NCBI GenBank assembly: GCA_900551265.1 | Contig: URVL01000138.1 | Coordinates: 1 to 6,248 of the forward strand | Direction: 5' to 3' | Source of the DNA: an uncultured Eubacteriales bacterium | GTDB lineage: Bacteria > Bacillota > Clostridia > Oscillospirales > QAMX01 | DNA length: 6,248 nucleotides | Shown: positions 1 to 5,671 of the stretch, one piece after another | Numbering within the stretch: position 1 is the stretch's first letter | Layout of the letters: every line of letters begins with the position of its first letter | The notes under the pieces: model-generated | What the model was told of the DNA's origin: nothing | What the model saw: only the letters and a program-made list of their open reading frames with translations | Database searches by the model: none | Made by a program: the position numbers and the translations under genes

Positions 1-1602
1 AAGGATCAACGTTCGGATATGAAAACCGTCCACATCTGCGTCCGTACAGATAATCACCTTACTCCAACGCAAATTATTCAAATCAAAAGAGGAAAGATCC
101 TTCGCCATTTTCTTTGTCTCAACGCCGCAGCCCAGCACTTTGATCAAATCTACAATAATTTCATTCTGAAAAATCTTATTGTACTCGAATTTGAGACAAT
201 TTAAAATTTTACCGCGCACCGGCATAATCGCCTGAAATTCCGCGTCGCGTCCAAGCTTGCAGGAGCCCAACGCAGAATCCCCCTCCACGATGTAGAGCTC
301 ACGCCGCGTAACGTCCTTTGTGCGGCAGTCAACAAACTTCTGCACCCGGTTTGCAATGTCAATGGAACCGGCCAGTTTTTTCTTGAGATTCTGACGCGCA
401 CTTTCCGCCTGCTCACGACTCCGTTTGTTTACCAGAACCTGAGCTGTGATACGGTCGGCGTCCGTACGGTTTTCAATAAAATATACCTCAAGCTGCGCAC
501 GGAGAAACTCTGTCATGGCATCCTGGATAAATTTGTTGGTAATTGCCTTCTTCGTCTGATTCTCATAAGAAGTCTGCGTAGAAAAGCAGTTCGTAACGAT
601 TACCAGACAGTCAAAAACATCCGCCGCCGTAATTCGGCTTTCACCCTTATTATAGCGCCCATTCTGACGCAGATAAGAGTCAATTGCATATAAAAAGGCA
701 TTTTTAACTGCGTTTGCCGGAGCACCGCCATATTCAAGCCAGGAAGAGTTATGATAATATTCCGCTACACTGACACTGTTTGAAAAACAGAATGCCAGCC
801 CAATTTTTAACTTGTAGTCCGGTTTATCTTCACGGTCACGTCCACGGCGCTCCGCCTCCCATGTCTGTACAGACGTCATAGGATTTTCTCCTGCGAGTTC
901 CGTCACATAATCCGTTATACCGTTTTCATATAAATATTCCTTTGTCTCAAACTTGCCGTTTTCCAACTGATTGCGGAACACAAATTTGAGACCGGCGTTG
1001 ACGACCGCCTGACGTTTTAAAACGTCTTCATAATATGCAATCGGAATATCAATATCCGTAAAGACCTGTAAATCCGGGCGCCAACGCGTAAGCGTACCCG
1101 TTTTCTTTCGATCCGCAGGCTCCTTTTTCATATCCCCAACGATCTCGCCATGCTCAAAATGCAGTGTGTACTTAAATCCATCACGGCGTACGGTTACATC
1201 CATATATTCCGAGGCATATTGCGTGGCACATGCGCCAAGGCCATTCAGGCCAAGCGAAAACTCATAATTTTCACCGGAATCGTTATTATACTTACCGCCG
1301 GCATAAAGCTCGCAGAAAATCAGCTCCCAGTTATACCGGCCCTCCCGTTCGTTATAGTCAACCGGCATACCGCGGCCAAAATCTTCTACCTCTATTGATC
1401 GATCATTATAGCGCGTTACGTAAATCACATTGCCGAAGCCCTCGCGGGCCTCATCAATAGAGTTGGAAAGGATTTCAAAAACCGCATGCTGGCAACCTTC
1501 AATGCCATCCGATCCGAAGATCACCGCAGGACGCCGGCGAACCCGGTCGGCACCTTTTAGCGAAGTAATGCTTTCATTGTCATAAGAGGCACGTTTTGCC
1601 AT
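1..1602 (-). CDS. Type IIA DNA topoisomerase B subunit (GyrB/ParE family), partial at 3' end
   Basis: ATPase subunit of a gyrase or topoisomerase IV, which would pair with an A subunit to pass DNA duplexes through double-strand breaks. The frame is open from the ATG at 1600-1602 to the left edge (534 codons). The family usually has about 640 or more residues, so the C-terminal part lies outside the window. In order: a GHKL ATPase with E43, N47 and D50 in EILSNSIDEA, D74 in EDFGRGMP, and a lid glycine motif GLNGLG at 118-123; the transducer QTK loop at 349-351; the Toprim domain with VEGDSA at 439-444 and DADVD at 521-525. The motifs differ from canonical GyrB, which has DNGRG and GLHGVG. This fits the second, divergent B subunit of Clostridia, annotated variously as GyrB or ParE. 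Upstream is a weak AAGGCAGG ribosome binding site and a near-consensus promoter. The family call is very secure; gyrase versus topo IV cannot be decided. Confidence 0.95.
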   Translation of the reverse strand, partial: MAKRASYDNESITSLKGADRVRRRPAVIFGSDGIEGCQHAVFEILSNSIDEAREGFGNVIYVTRYNDRSIEVEDFGRGMPVDYNEREGRYNWELIFCELYAGGKYNNDSGENYEFSLGLNGLGACATQYASEYMDVTVRRDGFKYTLHFEHGEIVGDMKKEPADRKKTGTLTRWRPDLQVFTDIDIPIAYYEDVLKRQAVVNAGLKFVFRNQLENGKFETKEYLYENGITDYVTELAGENPMTSVQTWEAERRGRDREDKPDYKLKIGLAFCFSNSVSVAEYYHNSSWLEYGGAPANAVKNAFLYAIDSYLRQNGRYNKGESRITAADVFDCLVIVTNCFSTQTSYENQTKKAITNKFIQDAMTEFLRAQLEVYFIENRTDADRITAQVLVNKRSREQAESARQNLKKKLAGSIDIANRVQKFVDCRTKDVTRRELYIVEGDSALGSCKLGRDAEFQAIMPVRGKILNCLKFEYNKIFQNEIIVDLIKVLGCGVETKKMAKDLSSFDLNNLRWSKVIICTDADVDGFHIRTLIL

Positions 1603-1658
1603 GTTTTACCTGCCTTACTATCATATTTTGTTGCATATTTTACACGCATATCCAATAT

Positions 1659-1687
1659 ATTGTACCCTGTTTTTTTAACTCTGTCAA
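1659..1687 (-). promoter_or_regulatory. Sigma-A promoter of the topoisomerase B gene
   Basis: Read on the minus strand, TTGACA (1687-1682) is separated by exactly 17 bases from TACAAT (1664-1659). This is a full consensus -35 and a 5-of-6 -10 box. Transcription would start near 1652, giving a leader of about 50 bases before the ATG at 1602. Confidence 0.8.
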
Positions 1688-1702
1688 CCATTCGCGTACA
1701 AT
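1675..1702 (+). promoter_or_regulatory. Candidate promoter of the ABC ATPase gene, overlapping the divergent one
   Basis: TTAACT (1675-1680, 4 of 6) lies 16 bases before TACAAT (1697-1702, 5 of 6) on the plus strand. The -35 regions of this and the minus-strand promoter are side by side. The two -10 boxes form a perfect 7-bp inverted repeat, ATTGTAC (1659-1665) and GTACAAT (1696-1702). A start near 1709 would give a leader of about 85 bases. Confidence 0.45.
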
Positions 1703-1793
1703 CCCGGGCATCAGGATTTTTTGTTCCTGCAAACATTTGAGGAATGAGGGAAAATTATACGGGCAAACTAGTACTGATTGGAGATGAACGGCT

Positions 1794-2462
1794 ATGATCA
1801 CTTTACAGAGCATTCAAAAAATTTATCATGCAAGCGGCGGCGAAGTATACGCCTTGCGCGGTATTGATCTTCGGATTGAAGAAAGTGAATTCGTATCTAT
1901 CGTAGGGCGCTCCGGATCCGGAAAGTCTACCCTAATGAATATCATGGGCTGTTTGGATACGCCAACTACGGGTAAATATATTCTGCGCGGAAACTGTATT
2001 TCACAGGCTTCCACACGATTACGCGCAGAGATTCGAAATCGCGAAATTGGTTTTATTTTTCAGGGATATAATCTCGCCCCGCGTTTAAGCGCTCTTGAAA
2101 ATGTGGAATTGCCACTCATGTTCCGCGGTATGTCCCGCGGGAAACGCCGGATTCTTGCCGAGGCAGCGCTGGAAACAGTGGGGCTAGGCGAGCGAATGCA
2201 ACACTACCCTTCCCAGCTATCCGGAGGTCAGCAACAGCGAGTCGCCATTGCACGCGCTATTGCCGCGCGTCCCCCCATCATTCTTGCAGACGAACCTACA
2301 GGTAGTCTGGACCGAACGGCAGCGGAAGAGTGCCTGGAACTGCTATGCAAACTGAATCGTATCGGTCATACTGTTGTACTGATTACACATGATGCAACTT
2401 CTGCCGCCCGTGCGGGCAGAACGTTAACCATCGCAGATGGCAAAATTGCTTCCGGGACATAA
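1794..2462 (+). CDS. ABC transporter ATP-binding protein, LolD/MacB/FtsE-like, no adjacent permease
   Basis: Cytoplasmic ATPase that would energise an FtsX-like (MacB-type) permease for export or extraction of a peptide, lipid or drug; the substrate is unknown. All nucleotide-binding motifs are intact in 222 residues, the normal length for this subfamily: Walker [10 protein letters not shown] 38-46, Q-loop Q90, signature LSGGQQQ 142-148, Walker B IILADEP 162-168 with catalytic E167, D-loop SLD 171-173 and switch H199. The N-terminal stretch [10 protein letters not shown] and the MNIMGCLD motif after Walker A are typical of the LolD/MacB group. GGAG at 1780-1783, ten bases before the ATG, supports the start. 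It is transcribed alone: a divergent gene precedes it and a strong terminator follows. The usual partner permease, and the adaptor often seen with it, are absent here, so it must work with a distant permease or be a leftover of a larger operon. Confidence 0.93.
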   Translation: MITLQSIQKIYHASGGEVYALRGIDLRIEESEFVSIVGRSGSGKSTLMNIMGCLDTPTTGKYILRGNCISQASTRLRAEIRNREIGFIFQGYNLAPRLSALENVELPLMFRGMSRGKRRILAEAALETVGLGERMQHYPSQLSGGQQQRVAIARAIAARPPIILADEPTGSLDRTAAEECLELLCKLNRIGHTVVLITHDATSAARAGRTLTIADGKIASGT

Positions 2463-2491
2463 TACCGGTTGTTCCTCAAAATTCTACAACC

Positions 2492-2529
2492 ATAAGAGCT
2501 TCCGCCATGCGGCGGGAGTTCTTATTTAT
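2492..2529 (+). terminator. Intrinsic terminator of the ABC ATPase gene
   Basis: The stem pairs 2492-2506 with 2511-2525 around an ATGC tetraloop. It has about 15 pairs including two G-T wobbles and a GC-rich top (CCGCC/GGCGG). The T-rich run TTCTTATTTATT follows. It lies about 30 bases after the stop codon and separates the ATPase from the esterase operon. Confidence 0.85.
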
Positions 2530-2541
2530 TATGAGAAAAGA

Positions 2542-2570
2542 TTGCTTCTGTGCCGAAACTGCTGTAAAAT
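2542..2570 (+). promoter_or_regulatory. Promoter of the esterase/reductase operon
   Basis: TTGCTT (2542-2547) and TAAAAT (2565-2570, 5 of 6) have a 17-base spacer and sit between the upstream terminator and the ribosome binding site. The predicted start is near 2577, giving a short leader of about 27 bases. The -35 box is only 3 of 6. The same 8 bases GATTGCTT occur at the regulator promoter (4709-4716). Confidence 0.5.
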
Positions 2571-2603
2571 AAGAATGAAAAAATATCTAAGGGGGAATCC
2601 GTC

Positions 2604-3707
2604 ATGAGTGCGTTCCGCGACACATGGGAGCTCGGGCTGCCCGATATTTTTAACTATCCTTCACCTGTTCCACCTGAAGAAATGACGCTGGAACTTTTTG
2701 AAAGCCGTCGTGCAGATATCAAAGCGTTGCTTGCTCGTGAAGAATATGGCTATCTTCCGGCGTTTGATTATGCAGTCGACTACCAAACGGAGGAAAGTTA
2801 CAGCTTCGGCGGCAGCAGCGCTATATTTTCTCGCGTGCTTATTACCGTGCGGACAGCAAACGGCAAACATAGTTTTCCGCTCTACTGTATTATCCCGGCG
2901 GCAAATCGTCCCTGTCCTGCCTTTCTGCATATTAATTTCCGTGACGCTGTTCCTGACAGATACATGCCTTCCGAAGAGATCAGCGATCAGGGCTTTGCCT
3001 GTTTTTCGTTCTGCTATCATGACGTAACGCGTGATAATGCTGATTTCACGGATGGGTTGGCAGGTCTCCTCTACCCGGATGGTCAGCGGGGGCTTTCGGA
3101 TCCCGGCAAAATTTCCATTTGGGCCTGGGCCGCTATGCGTGCTATGGACTATATTATGACGCTAGATTGCATAGACCATAAAAACGTCGGTGTCGTAGGC
3201 CACTCCCGTCTTGGAAAAACCGCGCTCTGGACGGCTGCAAATGACGAACGCTTTGCCTTCTGCTTTGCAAATGAATCCGGGTGCAGTGGTGCGGCGCTCA
3301 CGCGTGGTACGCCATCTGAAGCAGAACATTTGCGTCAAATCTGTGAAACTTTTCCATACTGGTTCTGCAAGCAGTATTCATCCTACGTTGGCCGCGAAAC
3401 GGAACTTCCCTTCGATCAGCACTTTCTGCTCTCGCTCATTGCGCCGCGCAGGCTTTATGTTGCTTCTGCTGACGCCGATCTGTGGACCGGGCCTGCGTCA
3501 CAGTACCGCGCGTGTTGGGCTGCGGCACGTATTTGGGACTTTTACGGTAGGTTTCCTTCCTTTACCGGCACGGATCATTATCCCGCTCCGGGGGAATACT
3601 TCCACGAGGGATACATTGGCTATCATATGCGTGCCGGAGATCATTTTCTCAGCCGTCGGGACTGGCTCGGGTTTATGACATATTTTAAGAAGCATTTGAA
3701 TAAATAA
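2604..3707 (+). CDS. CE15-like glucuronoyl esterase / alpha-beta hydrolase, cytoplasmic
   Basis: Serine esterase of the alpha/beta-hydrolase fold that resembles bacterial carbohydrate esterase family 15, whose members cleave 4-O-methylglucuronoyl esters linking xylan to lignin. Such proteins are often annotated as acetylxylan esterase. Visible in the 367 residues: an N-terminal region with PLYCIIPA, the nucleophile elbow GHSRLGK with S201, R202 and K205, acidic E224 in NESGCSGAAL, LPFDQH at 268-273, IAPRRLYVASAD with D292 and W294, and H341 in GYHMRAGDH. From memory of OtCE15A, the Ser-to-Glu spacing (23) and the D-x-W motif match. There is no signal peptide or membrane segment, so it should act inside the cell, on imported oligosaccharide esters rather than on the polymer. 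The GGGGG at 2591-2595, eight bases before the ATG, supports the start. The reductase gene follows after 13 bases in the same operon. The fold is secure; the exact ester substrate is not. Confidence 0.85.
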   Translation: MSAFRDTWELGLPDIFNYPSPVPPEEMTLELFESRRADIKALLAREEYGYLPAFDYAVDYQTEESYSFGGSSAIFSRVLITVRTANGKHSFPLYCIIPAANRPCPAFLHINFRDAVPDRYMPSEEISDQGFACFSFCYHDVTRDNADFTDGLAGLLYPDGQRGLSDPGKISIWAWAAMRAMDYIMTLDCIDHKNVGVVGHSRLGKTALWTAANDERFAFCFANESGCSGAALTRGTPSEAEHLRQICETFPYWFCKQYSSYVGRETELPFDQHFLLSLIAPRRLYVASADADLWTGPASQYRACWAAARIWDFYGRFPSFTGTDHYPAPGEYFHEGYIGYHMRAGDHFLSRRDWLGFMTYFKKHLNK

Positions 3708-3708
3708 A

Positions 3709-3714
3709 AAGGAG
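3709..3714 (+). promoter_or_regulatory. Ribosome binding site of the aldo/keto reductase
   Basis: AAGGAG lies directly after the esterase stop codon, six bases before the ATG at 3721. It fits in the 13-base gap between the two genes, which is why they are read as one operon. Confidence 0.85.
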
Positions 3715-3720
3715 TACTTC

Positions 3721-4587
3721 ATGAAAACCATCGCACATCCGGCTTTTCAAACGGCTTCCGGGGCACCCGTTGTACGTCTCGGGCAAGGCACCTGGCATCT
3801 TGCGGAAAATCATGGCCGCCGTTCGTCAGAAATTGCAGCTTTACAGCGCGGCATTGCGCTTGGCCTGAATCTCATTGACACTGCCGAAATGTACGGCAGC
3901 GGACGCAGTGAGGCACTGATCGGTGAGGCAATCCGTGGCACAGACCGCGCATCTCTTTATCTCGTTTCCAAAGTCTATCCGCACAACGCCGGACGGTCAA
4001 ATATATTCAAGAGCTGTGAAGCGTCTCTAAAGCGTCTTGGAACAGATTATCTTGATCTCTATCTCCTGCATTGGCGCGGCAATGTTCCGCTTGCAGAAAC
4101 CGTTTCGTGCATGGAAGAGTTGATTTCCCGGGGATTGATCCGGCACTGGGGTGTTTCCAATCTTGATACATCTGATATGCAGGAACTTGCTGGCATTACA
4201 AACGGCATGCACTGCGTCACCGATCAGGTACTCTATCATTTGGCCTCGCGCGGCGTCGAATTCGACCTGCTGCCATGGCTGGAGGCTCATCAAATGACAG
4301 CCATGGCCTACTGTCCGCTTGCACAGTTTGGTGATCTTGATCGGGGTCTCATCGGCAATCGTGGGCTGACTGCTGTTGCGCGCCGTCATGGCACCAGCGT
4401 GGCACAGATCCTGCTGGCTTTCACACTTCTGCGGGAATACGTCATTCCCATTCCCAAGTCTTCCTCCCCCGATCACACAGAAGATAACGCCAAAGCGCTC
4501 TCCATTGATTTGACAAACGAGGATATTGCGGAACTTTCTCGCGATTATCCGGCGCCAACGCGTAAAACCTGGCTCGACATCGTCTAA
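3721..4587 (+). CDS. Aldo/keto reductase, YeaE-like
   Basis: NAD(P)H-dependent reductase of the AKR superfamily that interconverts aldehydes or ketones and alcohols in the cytoplasm. The 288 residues are full length and keep the whole catalytic tetrad: D53 and Y58 in LIDTAEMYGS, K84 in LVSKVYP, and H117 in LYLLHWRG. Other marks are GQGTWHL near the N-terminus, RHWGVSNLD at 141-149, QVLYHLASRG at 169-178, and the cofactor-binding IPIPKSS at 242-248. The sequence closely resembles E. coli YeaE as I remember it, including the shared C-terminal pattern YPAP-KT-LD. YeaE has been linked to methylglyoxal reduction. It is the second gene of the esterase operon, so a sugar-acid or aldehyde intermediate from the esterase pathway is a plausible substrate, but that is inference. 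A terminator closes the operon 10 bases after the stop. Confidence 0.93.
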   Translation: MKTIAHPAFQTASGAPVVRLGQGTWHLAENHGRRSSEIAALQRGIALGLNLIDTAEMYGSGRSEALIGEAIRGTDRASLYLVSKVYPHNAGRSNIFKSCEASLKRLGTDYLDLYLLHWRGNVPLAETVSCMEELISRGLIRHWGVSNLDTSDMQELAGITNGMHCVTDQVLYHLASRGVEFDLLPWLEAHQMTAMAYCPLAQFGDLDRGLIGNRGLTAVARRHGTSVAQILLAFTLLREYVIPIPKSSSPDHTEDNAKALSIDLTNEDIAELSRDYPAPTRKTWLDIV

Positions 4588-4597
4588 CTTGATTCAT

Positions 4598-4634
4598 AAA
4601 AGAATCTGCGCCCCTAAGACGCAGTTTCTTTTTT
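4598..4634 (+). terminator. Intrinsic terminator of the esterase/reductase operon
   Basis: The stem AAGAATCTGCG (4600-4610) pairs with CGCAGTTTCTT (4620-4630), with one T-T mismatch and a 9-base loop. Two further A-T pairs extend it, and the T-run continues to 4634. It begins 10 bases after the reductase stop codon. Confidence 0.85.
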
Positions 4635-4641
4635 ACGCTAT

Positions 4642-4711
4642 ATCAACCAACAGTAGAGGGATATTTCTACTTTTAGTTGTGAGAATGGAAGACCTTCTCA
4701 AACTGGTTGAT
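4642..4711 (+). other. Structured intergenic segment with nested inverted repeats (possible three-way junction)
   Basis: The outer arms ATCAAC (4642-4647) and GTTGAT (4706-4711) enclose two hairpins. The first has CAAC (4648-4651) pairing GTTG (4676-4679) and AGTAGA (4652-4657) pairing TCTACT (4666-4671). The second has TGAGAA (4680-4685) pairing TTCTCA (4695-4700). The segment lies between a terminator and the next predicted promoter. TGCTTTTCT follows the last arm. It holds no convincing gene. It could be a small RNA, an operator region or chance. Confidence 0.35.
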
Positions 4712-4739
4712 TGCTTTTCTCCGATCAGATCGATACAAT
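4711..4739 (+). promoter_or_regulatory. Promoter of the XRE regulator gene with palindrome in its spacer
   Basis: TTGCTT (4711-4716) and TACAAT (4734-4739, 5 of 6) are 17 bases apart. The spacer holds CGATC-A-GATCG (4722-4732), a perfect 5-bp inverted repeat that ends one base before the -10 box. This is a common place for a repressor to bind. An XRE autoregulator encoded just downstream is the obvious candidate. Confidence 0.5.
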
Positions 4740-4747
4740 GAAAACAG

Positions 4748-4812
4748 AAAACCTGCTCGAGCGGTTTTATTCTGGTACTGCGGTATGGCAGGCACACCGC
4801 CTGCTAAGCCGC
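4748..4812 (+). promoter_or_regulatory. Structured 5' leader of the XRE regulator mRNA
   Basis: Two successive hairpins lie between the predicted transcript start (about 4746) and the ribosome binding site. The first pairs AAAACC (4748-4753) with GGTTTT (4763-4768) plus GC/GC, with one bulged T and a TCGA loop. The second pairs 4780-4793 with 4799-4812 (13 of 14 positions, one A-A mismatch) around ACACC. It ends 11 bases before the GGAGG. CCTGC occurs at 4752-4756 and 4800-4804, and both copies can pair with GCAGG at 4788-4792. Confidence 0.4.
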
Positions 4813-4835
4813 CGACTCATGATGGAGGTATTTTT

Positions 4836-5330
4836 ATGGAACAGAGTCTTGGAAAAAAATTATCAACTCTTCGCCGCGAACATGGTTTGACACAGGACAC
4901 GGTTGCCGAACGGCTTGGCGTCTCCCCACAGGCCGTTTCGAAATGGGAAAACGACAGTTCCTGCCCCGATGTCATGTTACTGCCGCAAATTGCAAAGCTT
5001 TACGACACGACGATTGACGCACTTTTAAACAATGAACCGGCCCCCATTGCGACAGTTGTTCCCATCGAAAAACGCAAAAATCCGGACGACATGATGTTAC
5101 GCGTTATTGTCAATTCCTCGGATGGCGATAAGGTTCGCGTAAATTTGCCAATTGTGCTTGTAAAAACGGCTTTGGAAATTGGTCTGACCCTGCCTCAGGT
5201 ATCCGGTAATCCGAATCTGCAAAATATTGATCTTGAAAAAGTGATGCTCCTGGTAGACCGCGGTCTTGTTGGGAAGCTCGTAGAGGTGGAAAGTGCGGAC
5301 GGCGACATCGTCGAAATCGTGGTAGAGTAA
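4836..5330 (+). CDS. XRE-family transcriptional regulator with C-terminal SHOCT-like module
   Basis: DNA-binding regulator, 164 residues. Residues 6-61 form a classic HTH_3 domain: KLSTLRREHGLTQ, then SPQAVSKWEND (30-40) as the recognition helix region, and LYDTTIDALL. A linker leads to a second module at 86-164, with a beta-rich start (RVIVNSSDGDKVRVNLP), a helix (IVLVKTALEIG), NIDLEKVMLLV and a closing LVEVESADGDIVEIVVE. This resembles the SHOCT-like region found before DUF4097 in YvlB-type Firmicute proteins. I chose the ATG at 4836 because GGAGG sits at 4824-4828, seven bases ahead, and the HTH domain begins at once. The in-frame extension to TTG 4707 has no binding site and would start before the predicted promoter. 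The gene is likely autoregulated through the spacer palindrome. It forms an operon with the small gene one base downstream and probably controls the ABC exporter beyond it. The signal is unknown. Confidence 0.88.
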   Translation: MEQSLGKKLSTLRREHGLTQDTVAERLGVSPQAVSKWENDSSCPDVMLLPQIAKLYDTTIDALLNNEPAPIATVVPIEKRKNPDDMMLRVIVNSSDGDKVRVNLPIVLVKTALEIGLTLPQVSGNPNLQNIDLEKVMLLVDRGLVGKLVEVESADGDIVEIVVE

Positions 5331-5331
5331 C

Positions 5332-5583
5332 ATGCGTGTCAGCGTCAAGGCCAATGGCCATAACATTTTTATACCGATTCCATCCTGTCTCATATTCAAT
5401 TCGCTTTCAGCGTACTTCGTTTACCGATTTGCCGCACCACATATTGACGCCATCGAGGGCCTCTCCTACTCGCAAGTGCGTCTACTGGTGCGCGGCATCA
5501 ATCGTGCCCGGCATAAACTGCATGGTATGCCGCTGGTGGAAGTAGACAGCAGCGGCGGTGAACTGGTGCGCGTCTATTTATAG
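5332..5583 (+). CDS. Small SHOCT-like companion protein of the XRE regulator
   Basis: 83-residue protein of unknown function. It starts one base after the regulator's stop codon (TAA-C-ATG), with only a weak GGTAGAG ahead of it, so translational coupling is likely. Its ends repeat the pattern of the regulator's C-terminal module: RVSVKANGHNIFIPIP near the start against RVIVNSSDGDKVRVNLP, and LVEVDSSGGELVRVYL at the end against LVEVESADGDIVEIVVE. A predicted helix, GLSYSQVRLLVRGINRAR (43-60), lies between them. It has no signal peptide, and the mildly hydrophobic part at 17-32 is too short and polar for a confident membrane helix. Similar small proteins follow XRE/SHOCT-like genes in Clostridia as I recall them. 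It may form a dimer with the regulator's C-terminal module and change its activity; that is inference. The gene itself is credible because of the coupling and the homology. Confidence 0.8.
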   Translation: MRVSVKANGHNIFIPIPSCLIFNSLSAYFVYRFAAPHIDAIEGLSYSQVRLLVRGINRARHKLHGMPLVEVDSSGGELVRVYL

Positions 5584-5613
5584 CAAGTGATACGCCAACA
5601 TACCAAAATGAAC

Positions 5614-5657
5614 TTGACAAATACAGCATGATATCAATGTATGTAAATGTTTGTCAA
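5614..5657 (+). promoter_or_regulatory. Inverted repeat and possible promoter ahead of the ABC exporter
   Basis: TTGACAAA (5614-5621) and TTTGTCAA (5650-5657) are perfect 8-bp inverted arms around 28 bases. A smaller palindrome, TGATATCA (5629-5636), lies near the centre. TTGACA could be a consensus -35, but no good -10 lies at the right distance (TGTATG at 18 bases is only 3 of 6). The arrangement looks more like an operator region or an activator-dependent promoter. Confidence 0.4.
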
Positions 5658-5671
5658 AAGGTGGTGCACCA

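Noticed and set aside
1396..1405. Perfect palindrome TGATCGATCA
   Set aside because: It lies inside the topoisomerase coding region and is explained by its codons; GATC repeats of this length arise easily by chance.
19..1460. Short plus-strand frames opposite the topoisomerase gene
   Set aside because: They are antisense to a strongly conserved coding sequence, lack ribosome binding sites and show no recognisable domains.
2661..3731. Frames of 77-155 codons in other frames and on the minus strand over the esterase gene
   Set aside because: They are shadows of the esterase reading frame. Their composition is rich in Arg, Ser and Cys without domain motifs, and the esterase motifs fully explain the region.
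4027..4476. 149-codon minus-strand frame over the reductase gene
   Set aside because: It is antisense to the conserved AKR motifs and has no ribosome binding site or family resemblance.
4707..4835. In-frame N-terminal extension of the XRE regulator starting at TTG 4707
   Set aside because: It has no ribosome binding site, begins upstream of the predicted promoter -10 box, and adds 43 residues with no resemblance to the family. The GGAGG before ATG 4836 and the immediate HTH domain fix the start.
4738..4887. 49-codon frame beginning MKTENLLERFYSG, out of frame with the regulator
   Set aside because: The start looks protein-like, but its ATG overlaps the predicted -10 box, it lacks a ribosome binding site and it runs into the regulator gene in another frame. 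It could be a decayed fragment but cannot be supported.
5587..5613. Search for a terminator after the small SHOCT-like gene
   Set aside because: No stem followed by a T-run is visible in the gap, so read-through into the exporter gene cannot be excluded and no terminator is reported.
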